Source of the DNA: Clostridia bacterium
GTDB lineage: Bacteria > Bacillota > Clostridia > RUG12999
Direction: 5' to 3'
DNA: 34,854 nt
Assembly (NCBI GenBank): GCA_022801925.1
Contig: JAAWTG010000030.1
Span: forward strand, 1 to 34,854
The translations under genes were made by a program, and so were the position numbers. A model generated the notes under the pieces. It had not been told where the DNA came from. It did no database searches and saw only the letters and a list, made by a program, of their open reading frames with translations. Positions 14,664 to 23,165 of the stretch are shown piece by piece. Each line of letters starts with the position of its first letter. Position 1 is the stretch's first letter.

Positions 14664-16496
14664 TTATTGTTCGGCTGCTTTCATAGCACGCTGCAACACA
14701 GCAAACGCCTCTGCTCTGGTGATAGTAGCGCCGCCGCGGAAGGTATTATCTTCCTTGTAACCATTGATAATCTGCATACTAACTGCTTTGGCAACATATC
14801 CGCGCGACCAACTCAAAGAATCTTCGTCCGCAAAGGAAATCGGTTCTTCCGATTCTCCAAATTGGAATCCGCGCATGATAATTGCAACCAGTTCTTCTCT
14901 GGTGACATTACCTGCCGGTCCAAAGGAACCGTCTTCATATCCTTTCACCAAACCGTTTTCCATTGCCGCCGCAACAAACGGTTTTGCCCAATCGTCTACA
15001 TTTGCCGCATCTGTGCAGTTTGGAACCGCGGTTTCGTCCACGGTAATTCCCACTGCCGCAACAGCAATTTTTGCCGCTTCCTGACGCGTGATGGGATCAT
15101 CGGGACGGATTTGAATTTTTCCGTCTGACGCTTCGCCGGAAACCACCTGTTTTTCAACCAACTCCGCGACCGCCACATATGCCCAATGATTTTCCTGCAA
15201 ATCCGTGAACATGCCGGATTCCGTTCCATTCGGTGTTGGAGTAGGCGTCGGCGTTGGTGTCGGCGTAGCTGCGGACGCATCCACTTTTTTCACCGATACC
15301 TGATATTTTTTCGTCTTTCCGTCGGAACCTTTGACGGTATATTCCACAATTTTTGTGAAATCCTGTGCTTCACCTGATTTCGGTGTTACACTTGTTCCTT
15401 TTATTTCAATCGTCGGTACCAATGCTGTAATATCCGTGCTTTCCGGCACTTCAACAATAATGGTTCCTTCTGTGTTGTCAATTTTGCCGACTGCGGCAGG
15501 CTGTAAGCTGTCAAAGGAGAATTTGGTAATTTCGCCGGACGCTTTGGTAGTGGCTGCAGCGCCGCCGCCACCGCCACCTCCTCCGCCACCACCGCCGCTC
15601 GGCGGTTTGGTGCCGGTACCGTCGGAAGTAACATTAAAAGTTGCGAACGTGCCAACTTCAGCACGTAAGATAGATTTATCCCCTTCGGGGCGTGTGAGTG
15701 CAATAATGCCGTCTGTGTTCACCTTTGCTTTAAACGTCGCACCTGTTTTCGCGGCACTTGCTTTCACAGGAATTTTCAGCAAATCGCAGGGCGCGCTGCT
15801 CACGCCGTCCTTGCCCATTGTAAATACCACTTTTAGATTGCTGCCCGTTACGCTCGACGAAGTAATCGCCGCGCCCGACGCGATAGCTGTGATATCATTC
15901 TTCGTCACAGACAGACCGCTGCTCAGTTCAAAATCAATCGTTCCGCCCATGAACCCTTTTTTTGCTACATCATATCCGCTTACGGATACCACAATATATC
16001 CGGTTTCCGATGTTTTAAAACCGGTAATCGCGCTGCCTGCACTATTGGTCAGACGCGTATTTACCTTAACCGTCTCATTTTCACCGTTGACATAGTCTCC
16101 GCTGGGCACTGGCGGCTGGGCGCTACCGATAGTAAACACTTCACTCTGTCCGCGTTCCATGCCTTCTCCGCCTGCATAGGCTATGTACTGTCCGGATGGT
16201 TCATCTTTCACATCAAACGTATAGGTATAGCCGCCGGAAGAATTGGTTTCCTCCTGTCCGACATACCAAGGTGTTGCATCACCTGACGCCACTTGTTCCG
16301 GCGTCTTATCTTTCTGCAAAATCATCAGTGTGGTCTGCTTGCCCGCACTCATTCCCGAAACAGTTACTGTCAGCGTGTTCCCGCTGACCTCTGCCTGTAC
16401 CTGTACTTTGCCGGCAGCCAGCACACCAATACCCGCTGTGCAGACCATTGCCGCCACCATCAGCAAAAGCGCTGTTTTGCGCAACAATTGCTTCAT
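14664..16496 (-). CDS. S-layer-homology (SLH) surface protein with cohesin-like region
   Basis: 610 residues. Signal peptide 1-28 (ALLLMVAAMVCTAGIGVLAA). Residues about 30-130 are a beta domain (NTLTVTVSGMSAGKQTTLMIL). About 140-290 resembles a cohesin or similar binding beta-sandwich (GFMGGTIDFELSSGLSV, then NLKVVFTMG). A linker with 12 consecutive Gly follows. Next is a DUF5018-like beta domain (IKGTSVTPKSGEAQDFTKIVEYTV). A (Thr-Pro)6 linker leads to three SLH repeats (about 430-610: FTDLQENHWAYVAVAELVEK, ITRQEAAKIAV, NVTREELVAIIMRG, ITRAEAFAVLQRA) that bind pyruvylated wall polymer. It is an exported, wall-attached protein, maybe a scaffold or sugar binder. It has its own promoter, a very long leader, and a terminator; single-gene unit. 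Confidence 0.85.
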   Translation of the reverse strand: MKQLLRKTALLLMVAAMVCTAGIGVLAAGKVQVQAEVSGNTLTVTVSGMSAGKQTTLMILQKDKTPEQVASGDATPWYVGQEETNSSGGYTYTFDVKDEPSGQYIAYAGGEGMERGQSEVFTIGSAQPPVPSGDYVNGENETVKVNTRLTNSAGSAITGFKTSETGYIVVSVSGYDVAKKGFMGGTIDFELSSGLSVTKNDITAIASGAAITSSSVTGSNLKVVFTMGKDGVSSAPCDLLKIPVKASAAKTGATFKAKVNTDGIIALTRPEGDKSILRAEVGTFATFNVTSDGTGTKPPSGGGGGGGGGGGGAAATTKASGEITKFSFDSLQPAAVGKIDNTEGTIIVEVPESTDITALVPTIEIKGTSVTPKSGEAQDFTKIVEYTVKGSDGKTKKYQVSVKKVDASAATPTPTPTPTPTPNGTESGMFTDLQENHWAYVAVAELVEKQVVSGEASDGKIQIRPDDPITRQEAAKIAVAAVGITVDETAVPNCTDAANVDDWAKPFVAAAMENGLVKGYEDGSFGPAGNVTREELVAIIMRGFQFGESEEPISFADEDSLSWSRGYVAKAVSMQIINGYKEDNTFRGGATITRAEAFAVLQRAMKAAEQ

Positions 16497-16907
16497 GTTC
16501 TTCCCTTCTTTCCATTTTTCTCAGATTCGTCCGGCAAACATATCCTCTCCCCCCAAAGGCACACACGGTTTTTCAGACACATATCCTGAAATTGACGCCC
16601 GCTCCTCGTTCGCGGGCACGAGCCCTGCTCTCTTGTCTTCCTAGTCACTTCCAAAATTCGTGTCTGAAAAACTCCGCAGGACCTTTCCAAAAAGAAAAAT
16701 TAGGACTGGCAAGACCGAGGACGAAGGCTTGCTTTCCTTGGGGTCAAGGACGAGAACGCTGCTAGCCCTAATTTTTCTCTTGTGAAAGGCGTATGTGCTC
16801 TTGGGTGGAAAGGGTATATGCATTCCATAAAAGCTGCTCTGCCTGTTTTCCTCTTGCTGACTATGGATACATATAGATTGCAATCCGGAGAACTGTTTTA
16901 TATCTCT
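16497..16907 (-). other. Long structured 5' leader of the SLH gene
   Basis: About 410 nt separate the inferred transcription start (about 16907) from the SLH start codon, with no credible gene. It contains large stems: GTTTTTCAGACAC 16568-16580 with 16660-16672 (13 perfect pairs) enclosing GCCCGC 597-602/GCGGGC 612-617 of that block; GAAAAATTAGG 16694-16704 with 16767-16777; and CCTTTCC 16682-16688 with 16807-16813 enclosing the previous stem. It may be a regulatory RNA leader or inserted repeats. I could not match it to a known riboswitch class. Confidence 0.6.
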
Positions 16908-16913
16908 GGTTCT

Positions 16914-16942
16914 ATCATACCACGATTTTCCGCCGTTGTCAA
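16914..16942 (-). promoter_or_regulatory. Sigma-A promoter of the SLH gene
   Basis: Minus strand TTGACA (16937-16942), 17 bp, TATGAT (16914-16919): near consensus. It places transcription start around 16907, 410 nt before the gene. Confidence 0.8.
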
Positions 16943-16978
16943 TCTTCATTGCTAATGCAATTTAAAATCTATAGTGCA

Positions 16979-17971
16979 TTATCCGCCGCATTCCGATAAA
17001 AACGGATAGGTTATTGCACATTGCCGTCTTATTTCATCCAGCAATTCCATAACACGGACGCTCTCCTCCAGCGGCAGCAGTGCACTCTGCCATTGTTTCG
17101 CCCGCAGGTTATGCACCACCTCTTCAATTTCATATTCAAATCCATTTTTGTCAAATGGTAGTTCTATGGTCTCGGTTGTTCCATTATTATACATTATCTC
17201 CATATGCTCCGCCGCATAAAACTGTGGGATTTGTATTTTGCCTTTGGTGCCCTCTATCACTGCCATAGCAGGAAACTGCATGGAAATTCCACACGATAAA
17301 TGTGCTGTAGCTTGTCCGTAATCCAGCCGTACTATAGTTGTCTCATCCACACCGGTTTCGCATTTCAAACAGGCTGCCTGAATGCGGTTAGGTTTGCTGC
17401 CAAGCACCATTGCGGCAAGCGTCAACGGATAAACGCCCACATCCAGCAGCGCACCGCCTGCCAACTCCGGCGCCCACAAACGGCTTGCCGGATCAAACTC
17501 TCCAGCAAAACAATATTGCGCCGCCACCCGCTGCACCTCTCCAATTTTGCCCTGTCCTATCAGTTCCTGCAGCTTAGACATAACAGGCAAAAACCGCGTC
17601 CACATCGCTTCCATACAAAACACTTTCCGCTGCTGCGCAATTTGCAAAAGTTCCTTTGCCTGCACCGCACAAACTGTAAATGGCTTTTCGCACAATACCG
17701 GTACATCTGCCAGCAATGCCTGACGCGCCAGTTCAAAATGCGTGTTGTGCGGCGTTGCAATATATACCGCATCCACCTTGCCGCTATACAAAAGTTCGTC
17801 ATAGCTGCCAAACGCCAGTGGAATGTCCCACTTTTGGGCAAATTTCTGCGCTTTTTCTATACTGCGGGACGCAGCTGCTGTGACGGTGGCTTGTTCCACC
17901 GTATCCACTGCCTGTACAAACTTCCTTGCAATGTTACCGCACCCAAGAATCCCCCATCTCACCTGCTGCAT
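16979..17971 (-). CDS. Gfo/Idh/MocA-family NAD(P)-dependent oxidoreductase
   Basis: 330 residues from ATG 17971 (MQQVRWG). GGAGAGG then sits about 10 nt away; an ATG three codons earlier would touch the ribosome site. The N-terminal Rossmann domain has VRWGILGCGNIARKFV (glycine motif G-x-G-x-x-A) and VDAVYIATPHNTHFELA, then VLCEKPFTV, the EKP motif of this family with the lysine used in catalysis or cofactor contact. The C-terminal alpha/beta domain includes GGALLDVGVYPLTLA. Members oxidise or reduce sugars, inositols or aldehydes. The gene overlaps the end of the GH95 fucosidase by 38 bp, so translation is probably coupled and the substrate is likely a glycan-derived sugar. The exact substrate is not readable. 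Confidence 0.88.
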   Translation of the reverse strand: MQQVRWGILGCGNIARKFVQAVDTVEQATVTAAASRSIEKAQKFAQKWDIPLAFGSYDELLYSGKVDAVYIATPHNTHFELARQALLADVPVLCEKPFTVCAVQAKELLQIAQQRKVFCMEAMWTRFLPVMSKLQELIGQGKIGEVQRVAAQYCFAGEFDPASRLWAPELAGGALLDVGVYPLTLAAMVLGSKPNRIQAACLKCETGVDETTIVRLDYGQATAHLSCGISMQFPAMAVIEGTKGKIQIPQFYAAEHMEIMYNNGTTETIELPFDKNGFEYEIEEVVHNLRAKQWQSALLPLEESVRVMELLDEIRRQCAITYPFLSECGG

Positions 17972-20186
17972 ATTTTCCATCCCTCTCCAAAACTTTTCCC
18001 TTATATTTCAAGGTCATTGGCTCTTTCGACCACACGGTATATCCTTTTAATTCTCCGCTTTCCCACACAAGTTCTATCTCCGCACCGCCGCGGACACGAA
18101 CGCCGCGTAAATATCCGTTTTGCCATGCGGGCGGCAGCGCCGGCAACAATTCTATCACGCCGTCTCTGCTCTGCACCAGCAGTTCCAAAATTCCTGCTGC
18201 CGCGCCAAAATTGCCGTCAATCTGAAAGATTTCCGGCGGATGGCTGTCCAGCAAGCTGTCAAACGTGGACTGTTTCATCATTTGACGGAAAATTTCATGC
18301 GCTTTTCCGCCTTGGCGCAGCCGCGCATACAAACAAATTGCCCACGCCGCACTCCAACCGGTATATCCACTTCCGTTCGCCATTCTATACTCCAGCGATT
18401 TCGCCGCCGCTCTGTATAACTCCGGCGTGTCCTCGTGAATCAACTGACCCGGATACAAACCATAGAGATGGGAAAAATGACGGTGTTCCGGCTGTGTTTC
18501 TTCAAACGGCTCATTCCATTCCAGCAGTCTGCCGTCCTCCCCTATTTTCAGCTCTGGCAACCGCTGCAAGACTTCCGCCGCACGTTCCGCCAACGCTTCC
18601 TTCACTTGCAGCACCGCGCAGCATTTCAGATAATGCTGCAGCAACTCCCGCGAAATGGTGATGTCCATGGCGCTGTCACGCGCTACTGCCAGCAGCATTC
18701 CCTCCCAGATATATTCATTTTCCGGCGACGTAGACGGCGCAAACATAAGCCCTCCTTCGCCGTCCTCCACCAGATAATCCAATAAAAATTCCACCGCGCT
18801 ACGCATCAACGGATACGCCGTTTTTTCTAAAAATTCTTTCTCTTTCCCAAACAGATAGTGTTCCCACAAATGCCGGCAAAGCCATGCGCCGCCGCTGACC
18901 CAACAACTATGGCGCAACTTGCCCGCAACTGGCGTGGTACTGCCCCAAATATCACTGTTATGCGCCAGTACGGTTCCGCCGCACCCAAATTGCCGCCGCG
19001 CACAGGCTTCTCCGGTTTCCTGCAACCCTTTCATAAATGAAAACAGCGGTTCGTGGCAGTCCGCCAAATTACCTTGTTCCGCCAGCCAATAATTCATTGG
19101 TAAATTGATATTCACCGTATAGTCACAACTCCATGCGGGAAACAAATCTTTGTTCCAAATACCTTGCAAATTCAACGGCATTCCCTGCGAAGAACCCGAA
19201 AGCATTAAATATCTGCCATATTGAAAATACAGCGCTGCAAACGCAGGGTCGTCCGCTCCCTGCGCATACGCGTGAAGCCTTTCTCCCGTCGGCAGTGTGG
19301 AAACTTCCCGCTGGTCTAAATTCAATTCCTGCCGCCGCATGGGCTGGGCAAACGACGTCTTATGTTCCGCCTTCCAAAGAATATAGTCCTGCGCTGCCGC
19401 ATGTTCCGCTGCCTGCCATGCCAGCGCATCGATATTCCGGTCAGGCATGCTGCGCATACCGCAGAAACTGGTCACAATGCTGACATAAAACACGGTTTTG
19501 CACGCGCCTGTGACAGCAATTTTATTTTGCGCTGCCGCCACGCTGCCATCGCTGCTTGCCAGCACCGCTGTATCGCACCACATGCCGCGTGTTCCCTGCA
19601 CCATTTCCCGCGTCAATCCGTCCAGTTTTTCCGGCGCTTGCTGTCGGCATACGAACCCACTGTGCCGGACTTCACAGTTTTTTTCAAAATGGCAGTCAAA
19701 CGTAAGCGCGATGTTTTGCGCGCTTTCACTTTTCACTTCCACCGCCAGCACAGGTTCATTCTTATGAACAAACGCCGCCGTTTGCACCTGCACACCCGAA
19801 AGCGTAAACTGTGCTGTATGCACGCCTGTTTCAATATCCAACTGCCGGTTTTCATAGTGCAGCTCGCCCGTTTCAAAAGCAATTTTCAGCGTTCCGACTG
19901 GCAAATAGGCATCTACATTTTCGCCCTGCACCTTGCCGTCCACCGCCGCCTGCGCCGCGCTGTAGTCCCGCCGGCGCAGCAGTTCCCGTGCCTGTTCCAG
20001 ATACGCGCTGCCGTTTCCATTGTCTTTGTCTTTCGGATATCCTGCCCAAAACGTATCTTCATTGAGCGTAATCATTTCCGTATCCCCACGGCCATATACC
20101 ATTGCGCCGATTTTACCGTTGCCAATCGGAAGCGCTTCCGTCCATTCCCTTGCCGGATGCCGATACCATAATTTATGTTCAACCAT
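17934..20186 (-). CDS. GH95 alpha-L-fucosidase (likely alpha-1,2)
   Basis: 750 residues; GAGGTG lies 7 nt before ATG 20186. GH95 enzymes are inverting and mostly remove terminal alpha-1,2-linked fucose (H-antigen, 2'-fucosyllactose); a few act on alpha-L-galactosides. Opening WYRHPAREWTEALPIGNGKIGAMVYG and ITLNEDTFWAGYP are family signatures of the N-terminal beta domain. The (alpha/alpha)6 barrel includes LNLQGIWNKDLFPAWSCDYTVNINLPMNYW with the Asn/Asp network used in catalysis, LAHNSDIWG, and SHPPEIFQIDGNFGAAAGILELL near the end. No signal peptide is present: cytoplasmic. It is first in an operon with the Gfo/Idh/MocA gene. It complements the GH29 enzyme, suggesting use of fucosylated host glycans or plant xyloglucan fragments. 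Confidence 0.9.
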   Translation of the reverse strand: MVEHKLWYRHPAREWTEALPIGNGKIGAMVYGRGDTEMITLNEDTFWAGYPKDKDNGNGSAYLEQARELLRRRDYSAAQAAVDGKVQGENVDAYLPVGTLKIAFETGELHYENRQLDIETGVHTAQFTLSGVQVQTAAFVHKNEPVLAVEVKSESAQNIALTFDCHFEKNCEVRHSGFVCRQQAPEKLDGLTREMVQGTRGMWCDTAVLASSDGSVAAAQNKIAVTGACKTVFYVSIVTSFCGMRSMPDRNIDALAWQAAEHAAAQDYILWKAEHKTSFAQPMRRQELNLDQREVSTLPTGERLHAYAQGADDPAFAALYFQYGRYLMLSGSSQGMPLNLQGIWNKDLFPAWSCDYTVNINLPMNYWLAEQGNLADCHEPLFSFMKGLQETGEACARRQFGCGGTVLAHNSDIWGSTTPVAGKLRHSCWVSGGAWLCRHLWEHYLFGKEKEFLEKTAYPLMRSAVEFLLDYLVEDGEGGLMFAPSTSPENEYIWEGMLLAVARDSAMDITISRELLQHYLKCCAVLQVKEALAERAAEVLQRLPELKIGEDGRLLEWNEPFEETQPEHRHFSHLYGLYPGQLIHEDTPELYRAAAKSLEYRMANGSGYTGWSAAWAICLYARLRQGGKAHEIFRQMMKQSTFDSLLDSHPPEIFQIDGNFGAAAGILELLVQSRDGVIELLPALPPAWQNGYLRGVRVRGGAEIELVWESGELKGYTVWSKEPMTLKYKGKVLERDGKYAAGEMGDSWVR

Positions 20187-20235
20187 TCTCTTTCACCTCG
20201 ATTTCCCACGTTTTCCTGCGTGTTACTGTGGTCTC

Positions 20236-20264
20236 ATTCTACCACGCTTCCGTGCAATTTGCAA
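20236..20264 (-). promoter_or_regulatory. Promoter of the GH95-oxidoreductase operon
   Basis: Minus strand TTGCAA (20259-20264), 17 bp, TAGAAT (20236-20241). Leader about 45 nt. Confidence 0.65.
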
Positions 20265-20333
20265 CCACTCTGCGCACATTTACCCCTCTAAAATTACGGT
20301 CACTTTTTTGTGCAATTTTTCTTCCCATCAAAA

Positions 20334-20364
20334 AATCCCTGCCACTTTTTTTGTGACAGGGATT
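20334..20364 (-). terminator. Terminator of pfkA
   Basis: AATCCCTG (20334-20341) with CAGGGATT (20357-20364), plus CAC/GTG inside; on the minus strand T6 follows. Confidence 0.8.
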
Positions 20365-20373
20365 CATTTGTAT

Positions 20374-21567
20374 TTAGTCGCCAAAGCAAATGCCAAGCGT
20401 TTTTGCCAGTTCTACCAGTTCGCCGTTCACGTCCACAGGACGGAAATTGCTCTTCATCTGATTGCTGGGAATCACGTCCTCCAGCGGAACGGTTGTCAGT
20501 TTACCTTCATGCAGCGCAACCATATGCGCATATTTCTGCTGGTCCATCAGTGCTTTCACCGCATAGGAACCATAGCGGGAACAAAGCACGCGGTCAAACG
20601 CGCTGGGGCTGCCGCCGCGGGACATATGCCCGATTGCTACGGCGCGCGCTTCCACATCCATAATGGTTTCGCTAATCGCATAACCGTCGTCGTCACGCGT
20701 ATGGTTCAAAATATGTTCAATCGCCTTTGCCACTTGGTCGCCCACGCCGCCGTATTTTTGTCCGTCCGGCGCAAAATTGGTCTGGATATTAACGGCTTTA
20801 TTGCCGTCCGGCGTTGCCGCGCCTTCCGCAACCACCACCAGACAATATTGTTTGGGCGAAAGCAGACAACTGCGGACTTTTTGCGTCACCCGTTCAATGT
20901 CATATTTAATTTCCGGAATCAGGACAACGTCGCTGCCGGCTGCAATACCGGTTTGCAGCGCAATATGTCCTGCGTCGCGTCCCATAACCTCCATGACCAT
21001 GACACGGTGGTGGGACTGTCCCGTTGTTTTTAAATATTCAATCCCTTCCACGCAGCGCCCAACCGCAGTATCAAAACCGAAGGTAGTCTCCGTTGCGTTG
21101 AGGTCGTTATCAATCGTCTTGGGAACGCCAATCACACGCACGCCCATACGGCTGTAGTCACGACCTGAGGTTAGCGTACCATCGCCGCCAATAATCATCA
21201 GCGCATCAATTCCGTTGGCTTTCAGATTTTCGACTGCAACCCCAGAAACATCATCATATACAATTTTCCCATGTTCATCATGTACCAATCCATTGCGGTC
21301 ACGGCGCGGATAACGGAACAAATTATCTTTGTTGGAGTTATATAAAATCGTGCCGCCTTCTCCAATAATGCTGTCTACCGTATCAGGCGTTAAAGGAATC
21401 ATCTGGTCGCCGCCCAGAAATAGTCCGCGGTACCCGTTTTTAATACCGACAACCTCCAGCCCATATTGATAAACTGCTGTGTTCACCGCCGCACGAATCA
21501 CCGCATTGAGTCCCGGACAGTCGCCGCCGCCTGTCATAATGCCTATTTTCTTGATTTCTCGTTCCAT
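20374..21567 (-). CDS. pfkA: 6-phosphofructokinase
   Basis: 397 residues; AGGAGGG precedes ATG 21567. It phosphorylates fructose 6-phosphate to the 1,6-bisphosphate in glycolysis. GIMTGGGDCPGLNAVIR is the nucleotide loop; IIGGDGTLTSG and GVPKTIDNDLNATETTFGFDTA are the active-site motifs, with the catalytic Asp in TIDND. At the two diagnostic positions it has Gly (G130, GGDG) and Lys (K150, PKTIDND). ATP enzymes of the E. coli type have Gly/Gly and pyrophosphate enzymes Asp/Lys, so this is the mixed type, known from some actinobacterial ATP-PFKs. ATP use is more likely, but pyrophosphate is not excluded. It is longer than E. coli PfkA (320) because of an insertion around 85-110 and a C-terminal extension. 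Single-gene unit. Confidence 0.92.
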   Translation of the reverse strand: MEREIKKIGIMTGGGDCPGLNAVIRAAVNTAVYQYGLEVVGIKNGYRGLFLGGDQMIPLTPDTVDSIIGEGGTILYNSNKDNLFRYPRRDRNGLVHDEHGKIVYDDVSGVAVENLKANGIDALMIIGGDGTLTSGRDYSRMGVRVIGVPKTIDNDLNATETTFGFDTAVGRCVEGIEYLKTTGQSHHRVMVMEVMGRDAGHIALQTGIAAGSDVVLIPEIKYDIERVTQKVRSCLLSPKQYCLVVVAEGAATPDGNKAVNIQTNFAPDGQKYGGVGDQVAKAIEHILNHTRDDDGYAISETIMDVEARAVAIGHMSRGGSPSAFDRVLCSRYGSYAVKALMDQQKYAHMVALHEGKLTTVPLEDVIPSNQMKSNFRPVDVNGELVELAKTLGICFGD

Positions 21568-21711
21568 ATACGCGCCCTCCTAAAAAATGTCTTTGGTACT
21601 ACCATCTCTCAATTTTACTTTTTTATACATGCAATGTCTAGGCAAACAAAAGTCGATTCTCTTATGCCTATATCACACAAGGGAGTCTGTTATATTTATC
21701 ACAATGTACTC

Positions 21712-21740
21712 ATTGTATCATACTCCACGATTGAATGCAA
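21712..21740 (-). promoter_or_regulatory. Sigma-A promoter of pfkA
   Basis: Minus strand TTGCAT (21735-21740), 17 bp, TACAAT (21712-21717). The leader is about 140 nt and has no clear regulatory structure. Confidence 0.7.
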
Positions 21741-21792
21741 GTATTTTTTTGCGACAGAATACCGTACCGCATAATCATTTGACAAATTTTTC

Positions 21793-21821
21793 TTGATTTT
21801 TTAGAGTTGTTCCTTTATAAT
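21793..21821 (+). promoter_or_regulatory. Promoter of the BNR_4-type gene
   Basis: TTGATT (21793-21798), 17 bp, TATAAT (21816-21821), about 20 bp before ATG 21844, so the leader is very short. Confidence 0.6.
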
Positions 21822-21843
21822 TAGATGAAAAGGAGGGGAGGAT

Positions 21844-23124
21844 ATGATTAACGAACCTGTGGCATATGACAAAGCGCCAAAGGAAATTCATATCAATTCC
21901 AATTTTAGGAAAGTAGCGCAAAATGCGTCCTATGGCTGCCGCCGCACCAAAAGCGCCGGATATTATGACGAAACGGCAGACAAAACATTTTATTGCTGGA
22001 ACGGCGAAGGCATGGACGTTTGGGTCGGAGAGTTTGACCATAAAACAGGGCAGTTCGGCGAAAACCATCTGGTTGTCGTCAATAACATGAAAACAACGTG
22101 GGACTACCATAACTATCCTGTCATGGTACAAGCGCCGGACGGCAGCCCGCTGATTTTTTATTGCCGTCACGGAAAAGAAATGTATCAGTTGACAGGTAAA
22201 CCGCATTCTGTTTCTGACGGATTTGAACTCAAAACCATCAGCACGGATTTGACTTGCTATCCTTACGCCGTTATCGCCCAAGAGGACATTTATGTGTTTT
22301 ATTCCCGCAATGACGATTTGTCTCACCCTTATCGGTCACTAAAATATATGAAATCCGGCGACAGCGGAAAAACATGGGAACCTGCTGTCACCGTAGTGGA
22401 CACACAAAAAGCAGACCCGCAATGTTTTGACGAAGTCTATATGTGTGACGCCTGCTATTTGGAAAACAGCGGAACCTATCCGGACCGCATTCAATTCACT
22501 TGGTCTATGTGGGGCGGCCCGAACGGTCATGCCAAACAGGGTCAGGGCGCATACATTGCCTATTTGTCTTTGGAAGACCTGAAGGTTTATTCCCCCGCCG
22601 GAAAATGCATGACAGAATTACTCTGCTATCATGACATGGTAGAACATTGCCAGGTATCTCTGGTACCGGCAACGGCGGACGTCCGCCATAGTGTACAGCT
22701 CGTGGCGTCAAGCGCTCTGCCGGAAACAGGCGCACCCATTGCACTCGTTGGCGGCTATGACGAAACAGGGGCGGCACAAATCACGTGCTACAGTTTTAAC
22801 GGCGTTTCATGGGACGTCACCTTGGTGGAAGATGGCGTTTCGTCGCTGCATGATTTCATATGCGACAGCGTATCACAAGACCTTTCTATCGCCTATTTTG
22901 TCGGTTCTTACGCGGTAACGCGCCGCTATGACGGCGGAAAATGGACTGTGGACGCCATGGCAGAAATCCCATTTGAAGAAAAAACAGACGCTGTAACCTA
23001 TCTCAATTTCATACAAGGGCACGGAAAAGGCGTTATCGGTTTTCTTGCCACTGTGGAACTGGCGCAGCGCAACACCAACTACGAAGGCATTTGGCCTGTA
23101 TACCTCTGGATTCAGGAGCCATAA
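21844..23124 (+). CDS. BNR_4-type beta-propeller protein, possible polysaccharide lyase or glycosidase
   Basis: 426 residues; AGGAGGGG sits 7-8 nt before ATG 21844. The repeat pattern suggests a seven-bladed beta-propeller: MDVWVGEFDHKTGQFGENHLVV, YMKSGDSGKTWEPAVTVV (an Asp-box, SxDxGxTW), YIAYLSLEDLKVY, YDGGKWTVDAM. WDYHNYPVMVQAPDGSPLIFYCRHG matches the D-x-HN-x-P and later His pattern of the BNR_4 group, which includes ulvan lyases (PL24/25) and GH145-type rhamnosidases, where these histidines line the active site. No signal peptide: cytoplasmic, like the fucosidases. The ZIP gene follows after 41 bp. Assignment to fold is fairly firm; catalytic activity and substrate are inference, and sialidase-like Asp-boxes alone do not show sialidase activity. 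Confidence 0.65.
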   Translation: MINEPVAYDKAPKEIHINSNFRKVAQNASYGCRRTKSAGYYDETADKTFYCWNGEGMDVWVGEFDHKTGQFGENHLVVVNNMKTTWDYHNYPVMVQAPDGSPLIFYCRHGKEMYQLTGKPHSVSDGFELKTISTDLTCYPYAVIAQEDIYVFYSRNDDLSHPYRSLKYMKSGDSGKTWEPAVTVVDTQKADPQCFDEVYMCDACYLENSGTYPDRIQFTWSMWGGPNGHAKQGQGAYIAYLSLEDLKVYSPAGKCMTELLCYHDMVEHCQVSLVPATADVRHSVQLVASSALPETGAPIALVGGYDETGAAQITCYSFNGVSWDVTLVEDGVSSLHDFICDSVSQDLSIAYFVGSYAVTRRYDGGKWTVDAMAEIPFEEKTDAVTYLNFIQGHGKGVIGFLATVELAQRNTNYEGIWPVYLWIQEP

Positions 23125-23165
23125 TATAAAATAGCGGAGTTTGATTCTGAAAACGAGGTGATACT

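Noticed and set aside
16497-16907. c-di-GMP or other known riboswitch in the SLH leader
   Set aside because: I looked for the c-di-GMP-I core (GNRA loop and receptor, conserved CAC/GGGCAAAC-type segments) and did not find it; only large simple stems are visible.
17300-18661. Long plus-strand open frame (453 codons) opposite the oxidoreductase and GH95 genes
   Set aside because: Antisense to two clearly conserved genes, no ribosome site, and Cys/His/Arg-rich composition typical of a shadow frame.
21844-23124. Sialidase
   Set aside because: Only one Asp-box is clear, and the arginine triad and FRIP motif of sialidases are not seen.
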